Source of the DNA: Rhopalosiphum padi
Taxonomy: Eukaryota; Arthropoda; Insecta; Hemiptera; Aphididae
Assembly: GCF_020882245.1 (NCBI RefSeq)
Contig: NC_083599.1
Span: forward strand, 4,588,001-4,652,000
Length of the DNA stretch: 64,000 nt
Direction of reading: 5' to 3'
The notes under the pieces are model-generated. The model did no database searches and was not told the DNA's origin. It saw nothing but the letters and a program-made list of their open reading frames with translations. The number at the start of each line of letters is the position of its first letter. Positions within the stretch are counted from its first letter, which is position 1. Of the stretch, positions 24,609 to 37,446 are shown in pieces. The position numbers were made by a program, and so were the translations under genes.

Positions 24609-27600
24609 TACTTTATTAGTTATTATCATTGATATATACCTAATGTGTAATTTGTAAATATTATAATATGTGTTATTTGTACTTTAAACTTATATTGATC
24701 AATTTTTGATTGGTGGAATGAAACCTTTGATAATAATAATATTTTATTTACCTAATTTAACCTATACCTACATCAACAATAATATTATTATAATACATGC
24801 TTGTATTTGAATTTTTGAATAAATTTAGACAATCAATTTGACAAACAGTCGAGGTACTCTAATTCGAAACTGAATCAATGTAGTTATTTAAACTGATTTT
24901 TCGTGCATCGGAAAACACCGAACACTGTGTTTCATCTTCATATGACAATTCCATATCCCGGTCCGTATTTCTGAGAACCAATATGCACTTCAGCCAAAAC
25001 ACGTTGAGTACCACCTAAAACGTTCAATTAATTAACTAGACACTCTAATTAAGCACAAATTTAACACATTTTACATTAAAGTGATAGTGGGTAATATTAT
25101 GTAATAGAACACTGTATCCAAGACAGGTAAATTTCCACAATCCAATACACCTGCATTTAATTAGATACAGTAGAATACAGTAGAAACTGAATTCAATCCA
25201 CCGTAGGTAGATTGCCTTACTAGGTCCGATTTGCATATGATTATATTATGTCTGAGAACTAAACGCCAAATATCAACATTAAACTTAATCCTTCTCACTT
25301 TATACGAATAACCAGACATGCACTGTAATAAGTAATTATTGAAACGACTGTAAAAATCAAATTTTAATATTAAGATTTTAAACTTGAACTAAAAAATATG
25401 TTGTGTGATTGAATACACAAATATGTCAATTGCCAACGAAACAAAGATAATTTATTCCAAATTATTTTTTTTTTAAATACTAAAATATCAATTTTTTTCA
25501 ATATCATATAATATTGTATAAGATGAAGCTTGCTTAGATCACAAACAAATGTTGTTTTAAAATTATTTTAGCTATTTACAAAGAAATAAGTGTATATTAA
25601 TAAAACACTATTAGCTTATAGAATATTTTAAATATAAGTGTTATGTGTTTCACTTTATTAAACACCTGCAAATCATATAAGTGGTAACCAAAATTATCAA
25701 CATTATTTCAAGTAGAAAAATTTGATGTATTATTTGTATGGATACAATTATTAATGTGTTACACATTTTTAAACATAACTATATTATAAATATTATTAGT
25801 AATTTCTTATTGTACATTTTTATTGGATTTCGATAACTACTTTTATTTTAGTGTCTTACCATTTTAATATAATTGAAATAATCATACGTAATTACCTAAC
25901 AACATAAAATACGATTTAGAAAAAAAAAACAATTAATAGTTTGTTAAACTTTGACCAGACAAAAAAAAAATAAATAAAACCATTATTTATGTATCTAAGG
26001 TTTCTATACTCTTTACAATTGCTCGCAATATAAGTTATATAGTGCGCCTAAAGATTATTGTTCTTTGAAAACCATCCACCAGTAACAAAATGGTTTAAAG
26101 AGATTTATTTGTGAAAGTATTCCAGTGGACAACGAAATTACGAGAGATCTTTTACGAATTATATGCAGAGATATATTTCTCAAAGACAGTGGTTTAAAAC
26201 TCTTAAATCCAACAATTGTGCTTTGCTCCTGAATGACAACAATATGTGTTTGTGATTACAATGTGACCTTTGTAACGTAAGTTTAGAAACGTATACTATA
26301 TTCTAAAACTAACTTTCCAAGAACTTCGTTTCCCAGATTTCCTTTGTTTCCAATGACGTGAGTTCTAGAACATGTATCGTATAACAAACAAGGCACGGCG
26401 TCCGACTGAGTTGTCAAATATTATTCTTAGGCAAAAATTCGATTTAATAATAATAATAATAAAAAAAAAAAGGATATGAAGACGAAAAACTTCAAAATAT
26501 GGTAGAGAAAAAAAATATAGAGCTTACCATGGCATCAAAGGATAAAATGTTATCGAAAATATAAGTGTAGACCATATATAAAAAAATACAACCAGATCCG
26601 GTAGTTTTTTGTGTGTTGTGTCCGGGACCAAAGAAAATGATAGTAAAACATTGCCGGAAAGACGTCAAGATAATAAAAATTCAATTTAACTAAAACATGT
26701 TTCACGGCGTAAGAGAAAGACACAAACATTTTCATGAAACATCCCTTGTGTCTATCCAACATTATTGTTGTGAATTAGCCAAAGGCTTTTCTTTTATTTA
26801 TTAAGAGTCCAACCCCGCATACCACATCGGCGTCGTATAAACGGAAAAACGTAGAGAAGGTCTAACACTATTAAAATCAAATGAATTCAAAAATAAAAAT
26901 ATAAATAAAATAACAGAGAAAAGAAACAAGTGAAGGAATAAAACGTTACTTATTGAAGCGATGCGACTCCCTATATATATATATATTATATACTTGGCCA
27001 TTCCCACGACACGGTGGGATAGCTGAAATTAATCCCGGTTGGAAATCGAAAACCTACAATCGTAAATTCCGTTTGTTATAAAATCCTAATTTCATTAAAA
27101 ATTTAGCGGCCCAACCCCAAAAAGCCCGTCTAACCTGCAGGCATCCATTCGGCTTTTAGCTGTACCGGATTCCTGTCTCGCGGTGACATGATTATAATCG
27201 CAATACGTCTACGTATATCGTATTACATTGTTTTACTGTTTTTATTATAATCTCGAATTATATTTGTTTTTTTTTTGAGTCGTCGCGACGTCATATCAAA
27301 TCATGATGGTGCAAATAATGTATTACATGTCGTTCTATATAATATTTTTTCTATTATAACCCAGCAAACTGCATTACTCAGGAAATACGACGCTTTTTAC
27401 GCGCCCATCACGCTACGTGCGAGTCTCTGCGGTCGGTTTTGTTGTATTAAACTAAAAATATAAATTAAAATGGGTAGTAATAATAAGAAATGTTAGTATT
27501 TAAAAACTAGGTTAATAAAAAAATATTGTGTAACAGTATAACAGCTAGTATAATCATTTTTAAACATATTGTAACTAGGGTAAGATAACAATAATATTAC

Positions 27601-27651
27601 AATTAGTATAATTGTACAGTCTTAAGCGACGTATCTGAAATTATAGGACAA
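24609..27651. other. AT-rich non-coding stretch
   Basis: Mostly AT-rich, with a TAA tract followed by poly-A at about 26445-26471. A 47-codon open frame at 26086-26232 has a protein-like composition but no ATG and no recognisable identity. A mixed-composition patch at 27000-27200 contains no clear element. TA repeats occur near 26973-26991. Confidence 0.55.
26445..26471. repeat. (TAA)n microsatellite followed by poly-A
   Basis: Five TAA units running into about 13 A residues. Confidence 0.85.
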
Positions 27652-27659
27652 TATAAATA

Positions 27660-28208
27660 CAGTGGCGTTATTTCAGTTTTTGTTTGACTAAAGCAACTAC
27701 TAACTGATTTGCCGACACAACATTTTTTCCACGCATTTCACATAAAATAGTGCCATAGCTGGTGAGGGGGGGGGCGGTAAATGTTCAGGTATATGAACGT
27801 CACACGCAGGATTTTGAAGTATTAAATATAAGCAATTTTATCAAATATTTATTAGAATTAGAAAGTCAAGTATAGAATAATTGAGTAATGTGTAAATAAA
27901 TAATAATTAGGTAATAGGTGCTTTTTAATACTGCAGATTTACAAGTAGTTAGCAGTATTTACAGTCACATTATGTAAATACTGAACATCTTGATTAATAA
28001 TATAATATACCTATTTAAAAAATACAACAAAAAAATCAACAATAAATCTTTACATATAAAATATCAATATTCAATATTATGATTTATAACAATGACCTTT
28101 AGTAGTTAAAAATAAGACTTATTATAATTTTTAAATGTGCCGACTTAAGGTTGATGTAAATGTTAGACTAGGGCGAATGCCCCAGTTGCGCTCCACATGA
28201 CACCACTG
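27660..28208. mobile_element. Non-autonomous hAT transposon
   Basis: A 549-bp element with a perfect 8-bp duplication, TATAAATA, at 27652-27659 and 28209-28216. The left terminus CAGTGGCGTTAT and the reverse complement of the right terminus CAGTGGTGTCAT agree at 10 of 12 bases. The CAGTG start and 8-bp target duplication are diagnostic of hAT. A G-run (27766-27774) and AT-rich DNA fill the interior; there is no transposase coding. The target sequence is AT-rich, so part of its match could be chance, but the exact placement against both termini makes that unlikely. Confidence 0.85.
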
Positions 28209-28216
28209 TATAAATA

Positions 28217-30766
28217 AGGTTGTTTTTGACCCAAAACTGTACGTATATCCACTAGAAAACAGTCGTATTGAAGAGTGATAATTTTTTTTGGCGTGCTTTT
28301 GATTTAAATACCTTACGTTAATATCAAACTGATTAATAAATTGTTATATCATATTTATAAATTCATATCATGTACAGCATTATAATATGTATTTTGTGTT
28401 TAATTTCACTATGTAATATGACTATTGAATCATGTCGCGGGGTTTTTTGGTGACGACGTTTGAAAATAGAAATTTCTGTTTCGAAGCTTTCTGATTTTTC
28501 ATTGGAATTATTCACCCGCATCTCATTTGAAAAATAAATAATCAAACAATTTAAATACCTGCTACCGCCTACCTATATAATACAATTATTATAAATGTGG
28601 TTCAGCGTGTTTAATTAGCTTGTTCAATGCATACTGGTGCGTATAACATGACAACTGTTATGAGTAACAGTAGATAATTTAATATTTAAAACCTCCGAGA
28701 TAACTAGGCTCAGTCATTATTATTAGAAATACGTATTATACAATCACTACAATCACTGTACACGGGAAATATGTGGTGGCTACAGAATTCCCGGCATTAT
28801 TAAATCGGTTTTAAACGATTGAACTCGTCAGCGTTCTGCGAAATCGACTTTTATTACCAAATCACGTAGTGTGCAGTCCCGCATTTATTTAAATTGTATG
28901 CAAATAGTAGAAAATTTCGGAATGGATAATGCATGCGTGTGCATGTCCAGTGTCCCTGTGCATGTAAACAAGTTTAAAGTCTAATGCTAATTTTGCAGAG
29001 TAAATGGAGCCACTCTCGAGACTCACCGGCAAGTCGCCATACATGACGATATAATGAGCGCTACCAAACGAATAGTTTTTATTATCCGAGAAAAATAATA
29101 ATTATAAATGACGTTATGTAAAAGATTTAAATAGGTTAAATTATTATATTCGAAATCTCAATACGTTTCGATATTATAAGAACTAAACCTTTCTGTTCGA
29201 TAAAAAATGTCTGCAAAAGTTCCGAGTACTTTATATCTAAAATCCTTTGGTGTCTACCTAAATCAAATTACAACAGCAAACAAACTCGGAGTTGAGACAC
29301 GTGTGCTCGGGAAATATAAACGTATATTGTTATTATTGTATATTATTGCACGTTGATAACTGTTTTAAGGACTTTTATTTGCACCGTGTCATTATATATT
29401 TATTGTTAGGTAGTTAACAACGAGTTTATACCATTTGTTTGCAACTTATATCATATAATTCGAACGCCATTGAATATTATTCAACCAAATTAATTGCCAG
29501 TAATTATACGAAATTAATTATTATTTATTGTGTTCCTCTAGCGAGTGCACATATTTTTTTTTTCCTATAGAAAATGTTCAGACCCACAACGGCCGTCGAA
29601 TCGCCAATCGGCATTGTTTGTCTAATTATATACATTTGAATAAAACGATTTAATTATTATTTTTTTCTCTTGTTATTATTTCAATCCGAAAATCGATTAA
29701 ATCGCTTAATTAAAAAGTTACTTGTTAAAAATAACGTTGTTAACACATTATACAACATGTCTATTAATTGTGACACACAAACCGTAATGAATAATCAAGT
29801 ATTGCGCTGGAATTAAATCACTACGTATCTGTACACGAAGTTGTCGATTGCAACCAAATTGTTATATGTCACAGTACAACGGTTTATATATTGTGAAAAA
29901 AAAAACGTGTACGTTTTTCACGCAAGTCGCTTTACGCGGTTCGCTCGTTCCTATATTAATCGCCATTTCGGAACACAAATAGCGCGACCCGTTCGACTCG
30001 CTCCCAACCTCTCTCTAATCATTCTCACGGGTACCTAATACGTGTTCGCACAACCCCAATTTCGGAAGACAACGACAACCGACGATCGAAGTTATCGCAC
30101 AGTCCGCGACAAATTGGCTTCGCGGCGGAGAATCTAACTCCCGTGTCCCGCGTGAAGGGCGGGGGGTGGGGATACTTACCAGTTACCACTATCGAGGATT
30201 GACACGGGCGGGTTGTCGTGTGTGCGAGTGGTTGGACAGTGGCCACGAGCAACCGGGTCGGGTATTGTCAGAAGGGACGACACTCAAACACTATACGTGT
30301 CACGCTGTAAATGGAATTTTATGTTGTACTCGTACTGGTTAGTTTGTGTTAGAAAGATACAAATAACAATTATTGTGCACGATAACACGGTGACGTCCGA
30401 ACACAAAAACGAACGCAGAGGTGTCGAAAAACGGTACAGTAGTCGTATGTCTGGCAGTCCGCGTCACATTATTTTTTAAATGTTAATATTATGTACTTCG
30501 GATTTTTTTTTTTTTGTTTCCTGCACACGTTGAAACGTAAAATTACAATGGTAATAAACAATTGTAAAAATTGTGTTACCTTTACACAGTTTATTGTTTT
30601 AATCGAAAATGTTGTATTTAAATTAAATGTTATGTTATGCATATATGTATACATTATTTTTTCCTAATTTAATCTAACTGACTTTTCTAACGTTTAGCCT
30701 ATAATTATGCACAATTTGTGCTGACTATAATGATATAAAATATTTTAAATAAACTTGATCAGCTGA
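28217..30766. other. Non-coding stretch; AT-rich then CpG-rich
   Basis: AT-rich to about 29800, with mixed-composition DNA at 28780-29060 that includes ATGCAAAT-like octamers. Positions 29900-30480 are a CpG-rich island with overlapping chance frames on both strands. No gene is recognised. Confidence 0.55.
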
Positions 30767-30789
30767 TTTTTTTTTTTTTTTTTTTTTTT
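30767..30789. repeat. Poly-T tract (23 T)
   Basis: Twenty-three consecutive T residues after GATCAGCTGA. It could be the 3' tail of a minus-strand retroposon, but no body with polymerase III boxes is visible to its left. Confidence 0.88.
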
Positions 30790-31774
30790 AATACACGAAA
30801 GCATAAAAGCATTAACATTATAATAATCTATGACAACTGCCTTATTTAAATTTATCATTTTGTGTAAGATAAGGAGCTTTAGTTTTCGAGTTTAGAAAGT
30901 AAAATATGACACTGATGAGAAGGAAAAAAAGATTTAATGTTCGCTTTTTATCAAACGAATAAACCATCTCCGATCTCCAAATACTTTAAACTTTTTAACA
31001 TCAAAATGGAATCTCGTTAGAGGAGTTTCACACCCTCATTATGGCTCTCACTAATAGAGAAGATGAAAGACTATGGAAATAAACTTTAGAATGGCCAAAA
31101 TAATAAAAACTACAGCTTATGAATAATTATTTCAAAATGGGAGTAATTAACTAAAAACAAAATACATTCAAATAAGATATTAATGGCAATTGAGAAAAAT
31201 GATTGATAATTGTTTTCTAATTAAAGACTCAAAAACGCATGCAAATGGAACAAAATTGTTTATTTTATAATTGTTTTTATCAATAAATTATTATGGGGAA
31301 CAAAAACGATTTTACAATCGTTATACCATATTGGTCTAAACACAAAAATATTATTAAATACAATAAATTAAACACGAACTTGACGCCCAAGTACCTATAA
31401 ATTTAACATAATACATACCTAATATTCTTTTGGTATTTACCTATCAACATCCAGTTAACATTCCGTCGTTTGTGTTAAAGGCATAACATGTGATCAATAT
31501 GCGATATCATAATATTATTATATGATTTTAAAATTGTTTAGAATGTCGTTGTGCAAAAATTTAAACAGCACGCGCCCATCAAAATTAGTGAGCGACCGTT
31601 GGGGCGGGCCCGCTCGGTCAGGCGGCATACGTGATCAGCGAGATCACGTATGCACTTTAGCTTTCAAAATCGATTTCAAACTGAACGGTTAATTTTTTTT
31701 CCCCCGACGATCACGGGTTCGTATTATATTTTTATCCGAAATGGCGGATCGGTGCGTGACATCGATAGGACCCA

Positions 31775-31794
31775 ATATATATATATATATATAT
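31775..31794. repeat. (TA)n microsatellite
   Basis: About ten TA units. Confidence 0.9.
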
Positions 31795-32638
31795 GCATGC
31801 CTATATATTATATACACACATACATAAATATATATTCTCATACTATGCGCGTAGCTCCATCATTATAATAATATATACGAATCCGGAACTCCGGAAGGAA
31901 AACTTTCTGTAGATGGGTGCCGCCGAATAGTGAACTGTATTGTATCGCCCCTAAGCATTGAATATTTGAATGTACGCAGTCGGCTTGTTCGATGCAACGA
32001 TGTAAAATTGGTATGAAAAGTTTACGGAGTCGATATTCGGTGTGCAAATGATTTGATCAGGAGCACTCGCGTATACGCATCATCGCAGACTTTAAAAAAA
32101 TGTACAAAAATAAAAAGACCGGTTTTTCGGCACTAGTATCGCTTTGCTGGTCGTCCGTCGTCAAATAACAGTGGCGTTTTGTTTATCCGCGATAAATCGC
32201 AGCAATCGAAAAGACCAATCTTATCGGCGGCTATCGGGTACACCGACTGTTTACTATATTATGCGATGCGTTTAAACTCGACGGTTCTCGCTATGGAAAA
32301 TCCTGTCCCGGCGATTATTTTTATCGCGTTTCGACGGATTTCAAACGAATATACGAAAAAAAATCAATCAAAATCGTAAGGACCTCCGGCGTGTCGAGGT
32401 GCAGGTCTACACCGCAAACGAATGAAACCATTCGATCCGTCGGAAAAGCTCGTGGTCTTTACATAATATTATTATACGACCAAACGACGTCGAAAGTTTT
32501 TTTATCGCCACTGAATTTGCCATCACGATACGTATTACTCGTTCGCATCACTTATCAATTTACAGGTACACGTGACGACGAGCAAAAGAGATCGAACGCC
32601 GACGACATCGTCGCATTATTCGTGGTAGATAATAATAT

Positions 32639-32659
32639 ACACACACACACACACACACG
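32639..32659. repeat. (AC)n microsatellite
   Basis: About ten AC units. Confidence 0.9.
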
Positions 32660-33038
32660 TATATCATATACACGGCTAACACACAGTGATGGGTACATGT
32701 TATCATATGATAGCATATTATAATGCCGTAGCTTTGAGACGGGGCCCGATATCGGGTTATGTGCTCATAAAATTATAGGGGAGAAAATTCGGGAGGCGGT
32801 GCCGGGCAGAGGGGCAATTAGGTAAACTCGGTTCTGTTAACGAGATTAGATTACTCGGGCGGCGTCACACGGCGTTTTCCGTTCCGTTTCATTATTATCA
32901 ACGCATCTGCAACACCCGCGAGTTCCACCCGCTGCCACTACCACACGTGCGCCCCGGCCCTAAGCGACTTCGATATTAAAACATATTATTACAACAATAA
33001 CATTTCGCATGTGCGTGTGAATGTGAGTTTTTGCGTGT

Positions 33039-33071
33039 CGTGTGTGCGTGTGCGCGCGCGTGTGTGTGTGT
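33039..33071. repeat. TG/CG alternating tract (Z-DNA-prone)
   Basis: Thirty-three bases of uninterrupted pyrimidine-purine alternation mixing TG and CG steps, with a (GC)n core at about 33052-33060. This is the sequence class that most readily adopts left-handed Z-DNA under supercoiling. Confidence 0.85.
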
Positions 33072-36000
33072 TATGTAATTCTTAACGGATTTATCGATCG
33101 CATCGTCGCCACTAACGCCGCTGCCGATTGAGTCGTTACCCGGTTGTTTTACAGGACCATAAATCCTTCTCCGCCACACCTCTCTATATAACCGAAGAGG
33201 GTCGAAAAAGGTGGTTTTTATTATTTTATCGCACACGACCTTGCGGCGTAAAAGTCGTGGCCCGTACGCCTTTTGTATTGTTTCTTTATTTGGTTTGGTT
33301 TAATGTGTGAGTGTGTGTTTTTTTTTTCCTGTTGTTGTCGGTCGTAAAAATTTACTGCGCCACTGCTGCAGGTTCCGTTACTCGTGTCATTACTGTCGAA
33401 AACGAATAATTGACCGCCTCAAAGTTTCGCCTCGTGTTACCCAAAGCGCGAGAAATCATTAATGAGGACAAATACGTGTTTTTCGCGTACGTGCCTCTTT
33501 CTACCCATCACATTTCGATACAGTTATGTGATTTGTCGGTTTTCGGATACACACAATGTACAAAAAAACTTCGGTTTGCGTGGCCCGCGAAAACGAGAAA
33601 AGTGAAATATGAGAGAGTGGTGTATTGTATGTCTGTATAGTGTATACAACCTATTTCTTTGTACTGATATCCAAAGGAGGAAGTAATGAAAAATTCTCCA
33701 AAAATCTCCAAGTTAAAAGTTAATGATTGTATAAATAAAAAATTCGTGTCGATAATTTCAAAGTTAATATGGGAAAAAAAGATAAATTTATCTAAATTTA
33801 AAACGATTAAATCTACTTGTTAGTTGTTAAATTATTTTATGGATCACGTGGAGTATTTTTCTTTATATATTGAATATTATTTTATGAAAAAAACATAACA
33901 TAATTTATTATTATAGTATAAGATTATTTTCGGGTAAAACTGTGTATACAATAAATAATGTACAAAACTAAACTTTTTTAAAGCAATTTCTAATCAATTT
34001 AACTTGACTGATTATTTTTAAATCAACGTTTTAAACGTTAAGTTGTTTTAATAATCAATTCAAATAATTAAGTTTTTATATGTCGATTTGAATATTCACC
34101 AACTAGTTAAGATAAAAAGTTTAAAAAAATAACTATTTAACTAAGTAATTCCCATTTTTGCATATATCTCATAATTTATGACCGTAACGATTGGATATTA
34201 GTATACTACCAACGCTGTTCTCATGCGATTTGTCAAACGTAAAATCATAAGTAGATTATAACAGTAACTATGTTATTGTAGTTGTATATCATACAATACA
34301 ACAAGTCTGTGACATAAGTTATGATTTAATTGCTAAAAAAAAAAATCGTATTGTCGTATTTTAATTGTATTTATGAATTATTTTTATGAAATCGTTTAGT
34401 AGACTAGTAATACATTTTATCTAATTATAATTTATATAATTTATACAACAAAAAAAACTTGTTTGATATTACAGAAAACTTGACATGCGTAAATTCAATA
34501 TAATCTAATAATCATCCTTGTTGGGAAATGTTACACATTTCATAGAATAGTAATAATAAATATTCATATGGCAGCTTTGGGACTATGGTAATATTATTTG
34601 TATATATAAATATTTAACTAGAGAGCAATAGTTAACAATTCAAATATAATATAAATCAAACAAGAAGTTAGCCAAAATACGTTTTTCGAATAATATTAGT
34701 GAATAATATAGTTGTTAATATCATTAGTGTTTATTATAGTGGTGAGTTGGAAACACTGAAGTTTACAACCCAATATCAAATTGGCAGAAATGTGAAATGT
34801 GTAGCATAAGTTGATTAATTTGGTTTTAAAATGTATTAAAATAGTAATATTAAATATTGTATAAATATTTTTATTTGGTGATCATCCTAGAAAATGTTTA
34901 GAATAATTGATCTTTAAAAGAAAATTATATGAATAACATTTATCGTTCTTTAATGCATTACGATAAATTAAAATTTGATATGTAAACAATGAGGTATTTA
35001 AAGTTTTCCATGAAAGAATAATAATTAAAAAAAAGTATTTTACTATTTTTTTTGAATATTATAATATATTAAATAGAGTTATTTCAAAAGGTTTATTTGT
35101 AAAATTGTATCAACAAAATTGAAAAAGTAATATATAGGGGAAATATATGTCAAAATTAATGGAAAAATTATTTTTAAAATAAAACAAACTATAAATAAAT
35201 AAATTACCACTTATTGTTAGTATACTGAAGATTTCTATAAAAGAAATCAAAATAATCTACATCATTTTTGTAGTAGGATAATTATTGAAACCTTAAGTTA
35301 GTTGCCCATCACCGTTCTCTAATGTCCAACTAGTCTTATATTATAATTCAATTCCATAAATATTAACAAAATACATAAAACTTCTTGTCTTGTGAAAATC
35401 ATATTATGTATCACCCATTTATTATAATATTTTGAATTTTAATAGAATAATCAAAATCTATTTCGTAAGTTAATCCTCTTTCGGATAACGAGTTGTACGC
35501 AATTTTCTAGAGCGCCAATGGAAACGTCCAAATAATATTACCTCTCATGAGTGCTGTACAACTCGTGGACGATTTTCCCCCGATTGATCGAGCAACAAGA
35601 AACTTTTAGAACACTCTTTTTAGCCGAAAAACTGATAACATATACTTGTCCGGGTGAAAAAAAAACCTACTCGCACACACTATATCTATATGATAATCAT
35701 TGTAAAACCAATTCTATTCCCATTCAGCGTAGATACGCCATCGGAATCTGAAAAATAAAAAATAAAAAACGAAATAAAATCAAAATCATACTTCCCATAG
35801 CCGTGTCACGATGTAATATTTATATTTGTACCTATACAATAATGTGATATATAATATTATTATGGTATAGTTTCACACAAAGTTCGCATTACCAGGTTCT
35901 TCTTTTTTATTTATTTTTTTTTTTTCATAATGCCCTACAGGCCGTCCGCGACGGCTGATCGATATATGATAGACGTGCGTTCTAATAATTCATGCCGAGT

Positions 36001-36470
36001 TCGGTACCTATACGTATATGCACTTATATATCGTACGGGGTTTGTGATTTAAACATTTATAATATAGACTGACGCGTATAATAGTTTTTAGTCACGTTAA
36101 TGGCATTGCATATTATGTAGTACACCTCATGTCTACGACACGATACGTTTGTAATTATACAACACACGTAGACACAGTCAGTGGATGTGCCCACACCACA
36201 CACGTCACGGAACAGCAAAACGTGATGGTTTGTTTTTATTTTTTCAAAATGTTTGTTATTATTATTATTTTTTTTAATCGCGTTTTTCATCAGATTTTGG
36301 ATTAATATTATAATATAGTTTATTCGTTATTGCGGTGTGTGTAGGTGCGCACGCCACCGCACCGACAGATTATAACATTGAAGAGTAGATGTATGCATGC
36401 GGAATATCATGCATGATGTAAAACGTAATGAAATCATCAATGAAAATTAAACGTTTTTATTTTAATATAT

Positions 36471-36504
36471 TTATTATTATTATTATTATTATTTTTTTTT
36501 TTTT
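36471..36504. repeat. (TTA)n microsatellite followed by poly-T
   Basis: Seven TTA units running into about 12 T residues. Confidence 0.9.
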
Positions 36505-37103
36505 CGTTCTCCGTGAAATCAATTATAATATTCAATATTTGATGGTTTTTAAAGTTGAAAAAAAAAATTAATAAATAAAAAATACAATATTCTATAAATA
36601 TTAAACTGAGGTTTTAAAGCCGACGAACAAAACGATATAATTTTATGCAAGTATATAATAATGTTAAACCACCGCCGTCGTTTCGAAAGGAAAAAATAAA
36701 ATGTCGAAAATATCAAAACGAAATTTGCATCTGTCAGACACGTCAGCCGACTGCCATAACACGTGGATATCACACGAGTAACATTCATACATAATAATGT
36801 TACGCGTGTGCCGTCATGATATTATTATTGTCTGGAAACCGAAAAACATAATATTATTTAATAACGCCAATATAATGACAGTAGTGTTAATAAATAAAGA
36901 ACAATATCACAACATTATTCCCACGTACGGACGCGGTACCGGTTTTTTTTCGATAGCTATTCGAATAACAACCTGACAATAACAATGATAATTAGTGATA
37001 ACAGAGACTTGCACGCATCCCATCGACGTGATAACTAATTTTTACCGACCTAACACAACCCGCGAACGATGTGGACAATAATAGTGTCACGACAACTATT
37101 ATA

Positions 37104-37121
37104 ATATTATTATTATTATTA
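37104..37121. repeat. (ATT)n microsatellite
   Basis: Six ATT units in AT-rich DNA, just upstream of the pogo-like element. Confidence 0.85.
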
Positions 37122-37168
37122 TCGTTATCACAATGTACAGAGTTTCATACGAACGTCACTTATTCATA

Positions 37169-37316
37169 CAGTAAAACTTCCGATTAACGATCACCGAAGG
37201 GACCATAAATAATGACCGCTATTTAGAGGTAGCCATACTATAGAGGCATAACGCTCGATGGGACCAAAAAACCTAACCGTTACGTAGAGGTGACCGTTAA
37301 CGGAAGTAAGCACGTG
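37169..37316. mobile_element. Short pogo/Tigger-like (Tc1/mariner) MITE
   Basis: A 148-bp element bounded by TA dinucleotides (37167-37168 and 37317-37318). The left end CAGTAAAACTTCCGATTAAC, followed by GATCACC, is mirrored by the right end: its reverse complement contains ACTTCCGTTAACGGTCACC. The CAGT-AAACTTCCG start, TA target and short length suit a deleted pogo/Tigger element. Inside, GGGACC is repeated in opposite orientation (GGGACCAT and GATGGGACC), so most of the element is an imperfect palindrome. It cannot encode a transposase. Confidence 0.7.
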
Positions 37317-37414
37317 TATTATATTAATATATTTCATTAGTATAATATTCTAAAATATATTTATTATATTTGCCGGACCGACAAAAGAGCCGTTGTCGTT
37401 ACGAATACGGCTAT

Positions 37415-37446
37415 CGTTATTATTATTATTGTTATTATTGTTATTA
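37415..37446. repeat. Imperfect (ATT)n microsatellite
   Basis: ATT units with two GTT interruptions. They yield artificial tyrosine-rich and asparagine-rich frames on the two strands. Confidence 0.88.

Larger units (their letters stand above)
30790..37166. other. Non-coding stretch with a central CpG-rich island
   Basis: 30790-31550 is AT-rich, with a pair of short protein-like frames at 30937-31082 discussed in the findings. 31550-33640 is CpG-rich, with TA, AC and TG/CG simple repeats and several overlapping frames of 60 to 110 codons, none recognised. 33640-35900 is again AT-rich and featureless. 35900-37160 is mixed, with T-runs and ATT arrays. No gene or RNA can be supported. Confidence 0.55.

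Noticed and set aside
32169..32513. CAGTGGCG at 32169 and CGCCACTG at 32506 as a possible hAT pair
   Set aside because: Similarity stops after eight bases and the flanks (TCAAATAA and AATTTGCC) do not form a target duplication.
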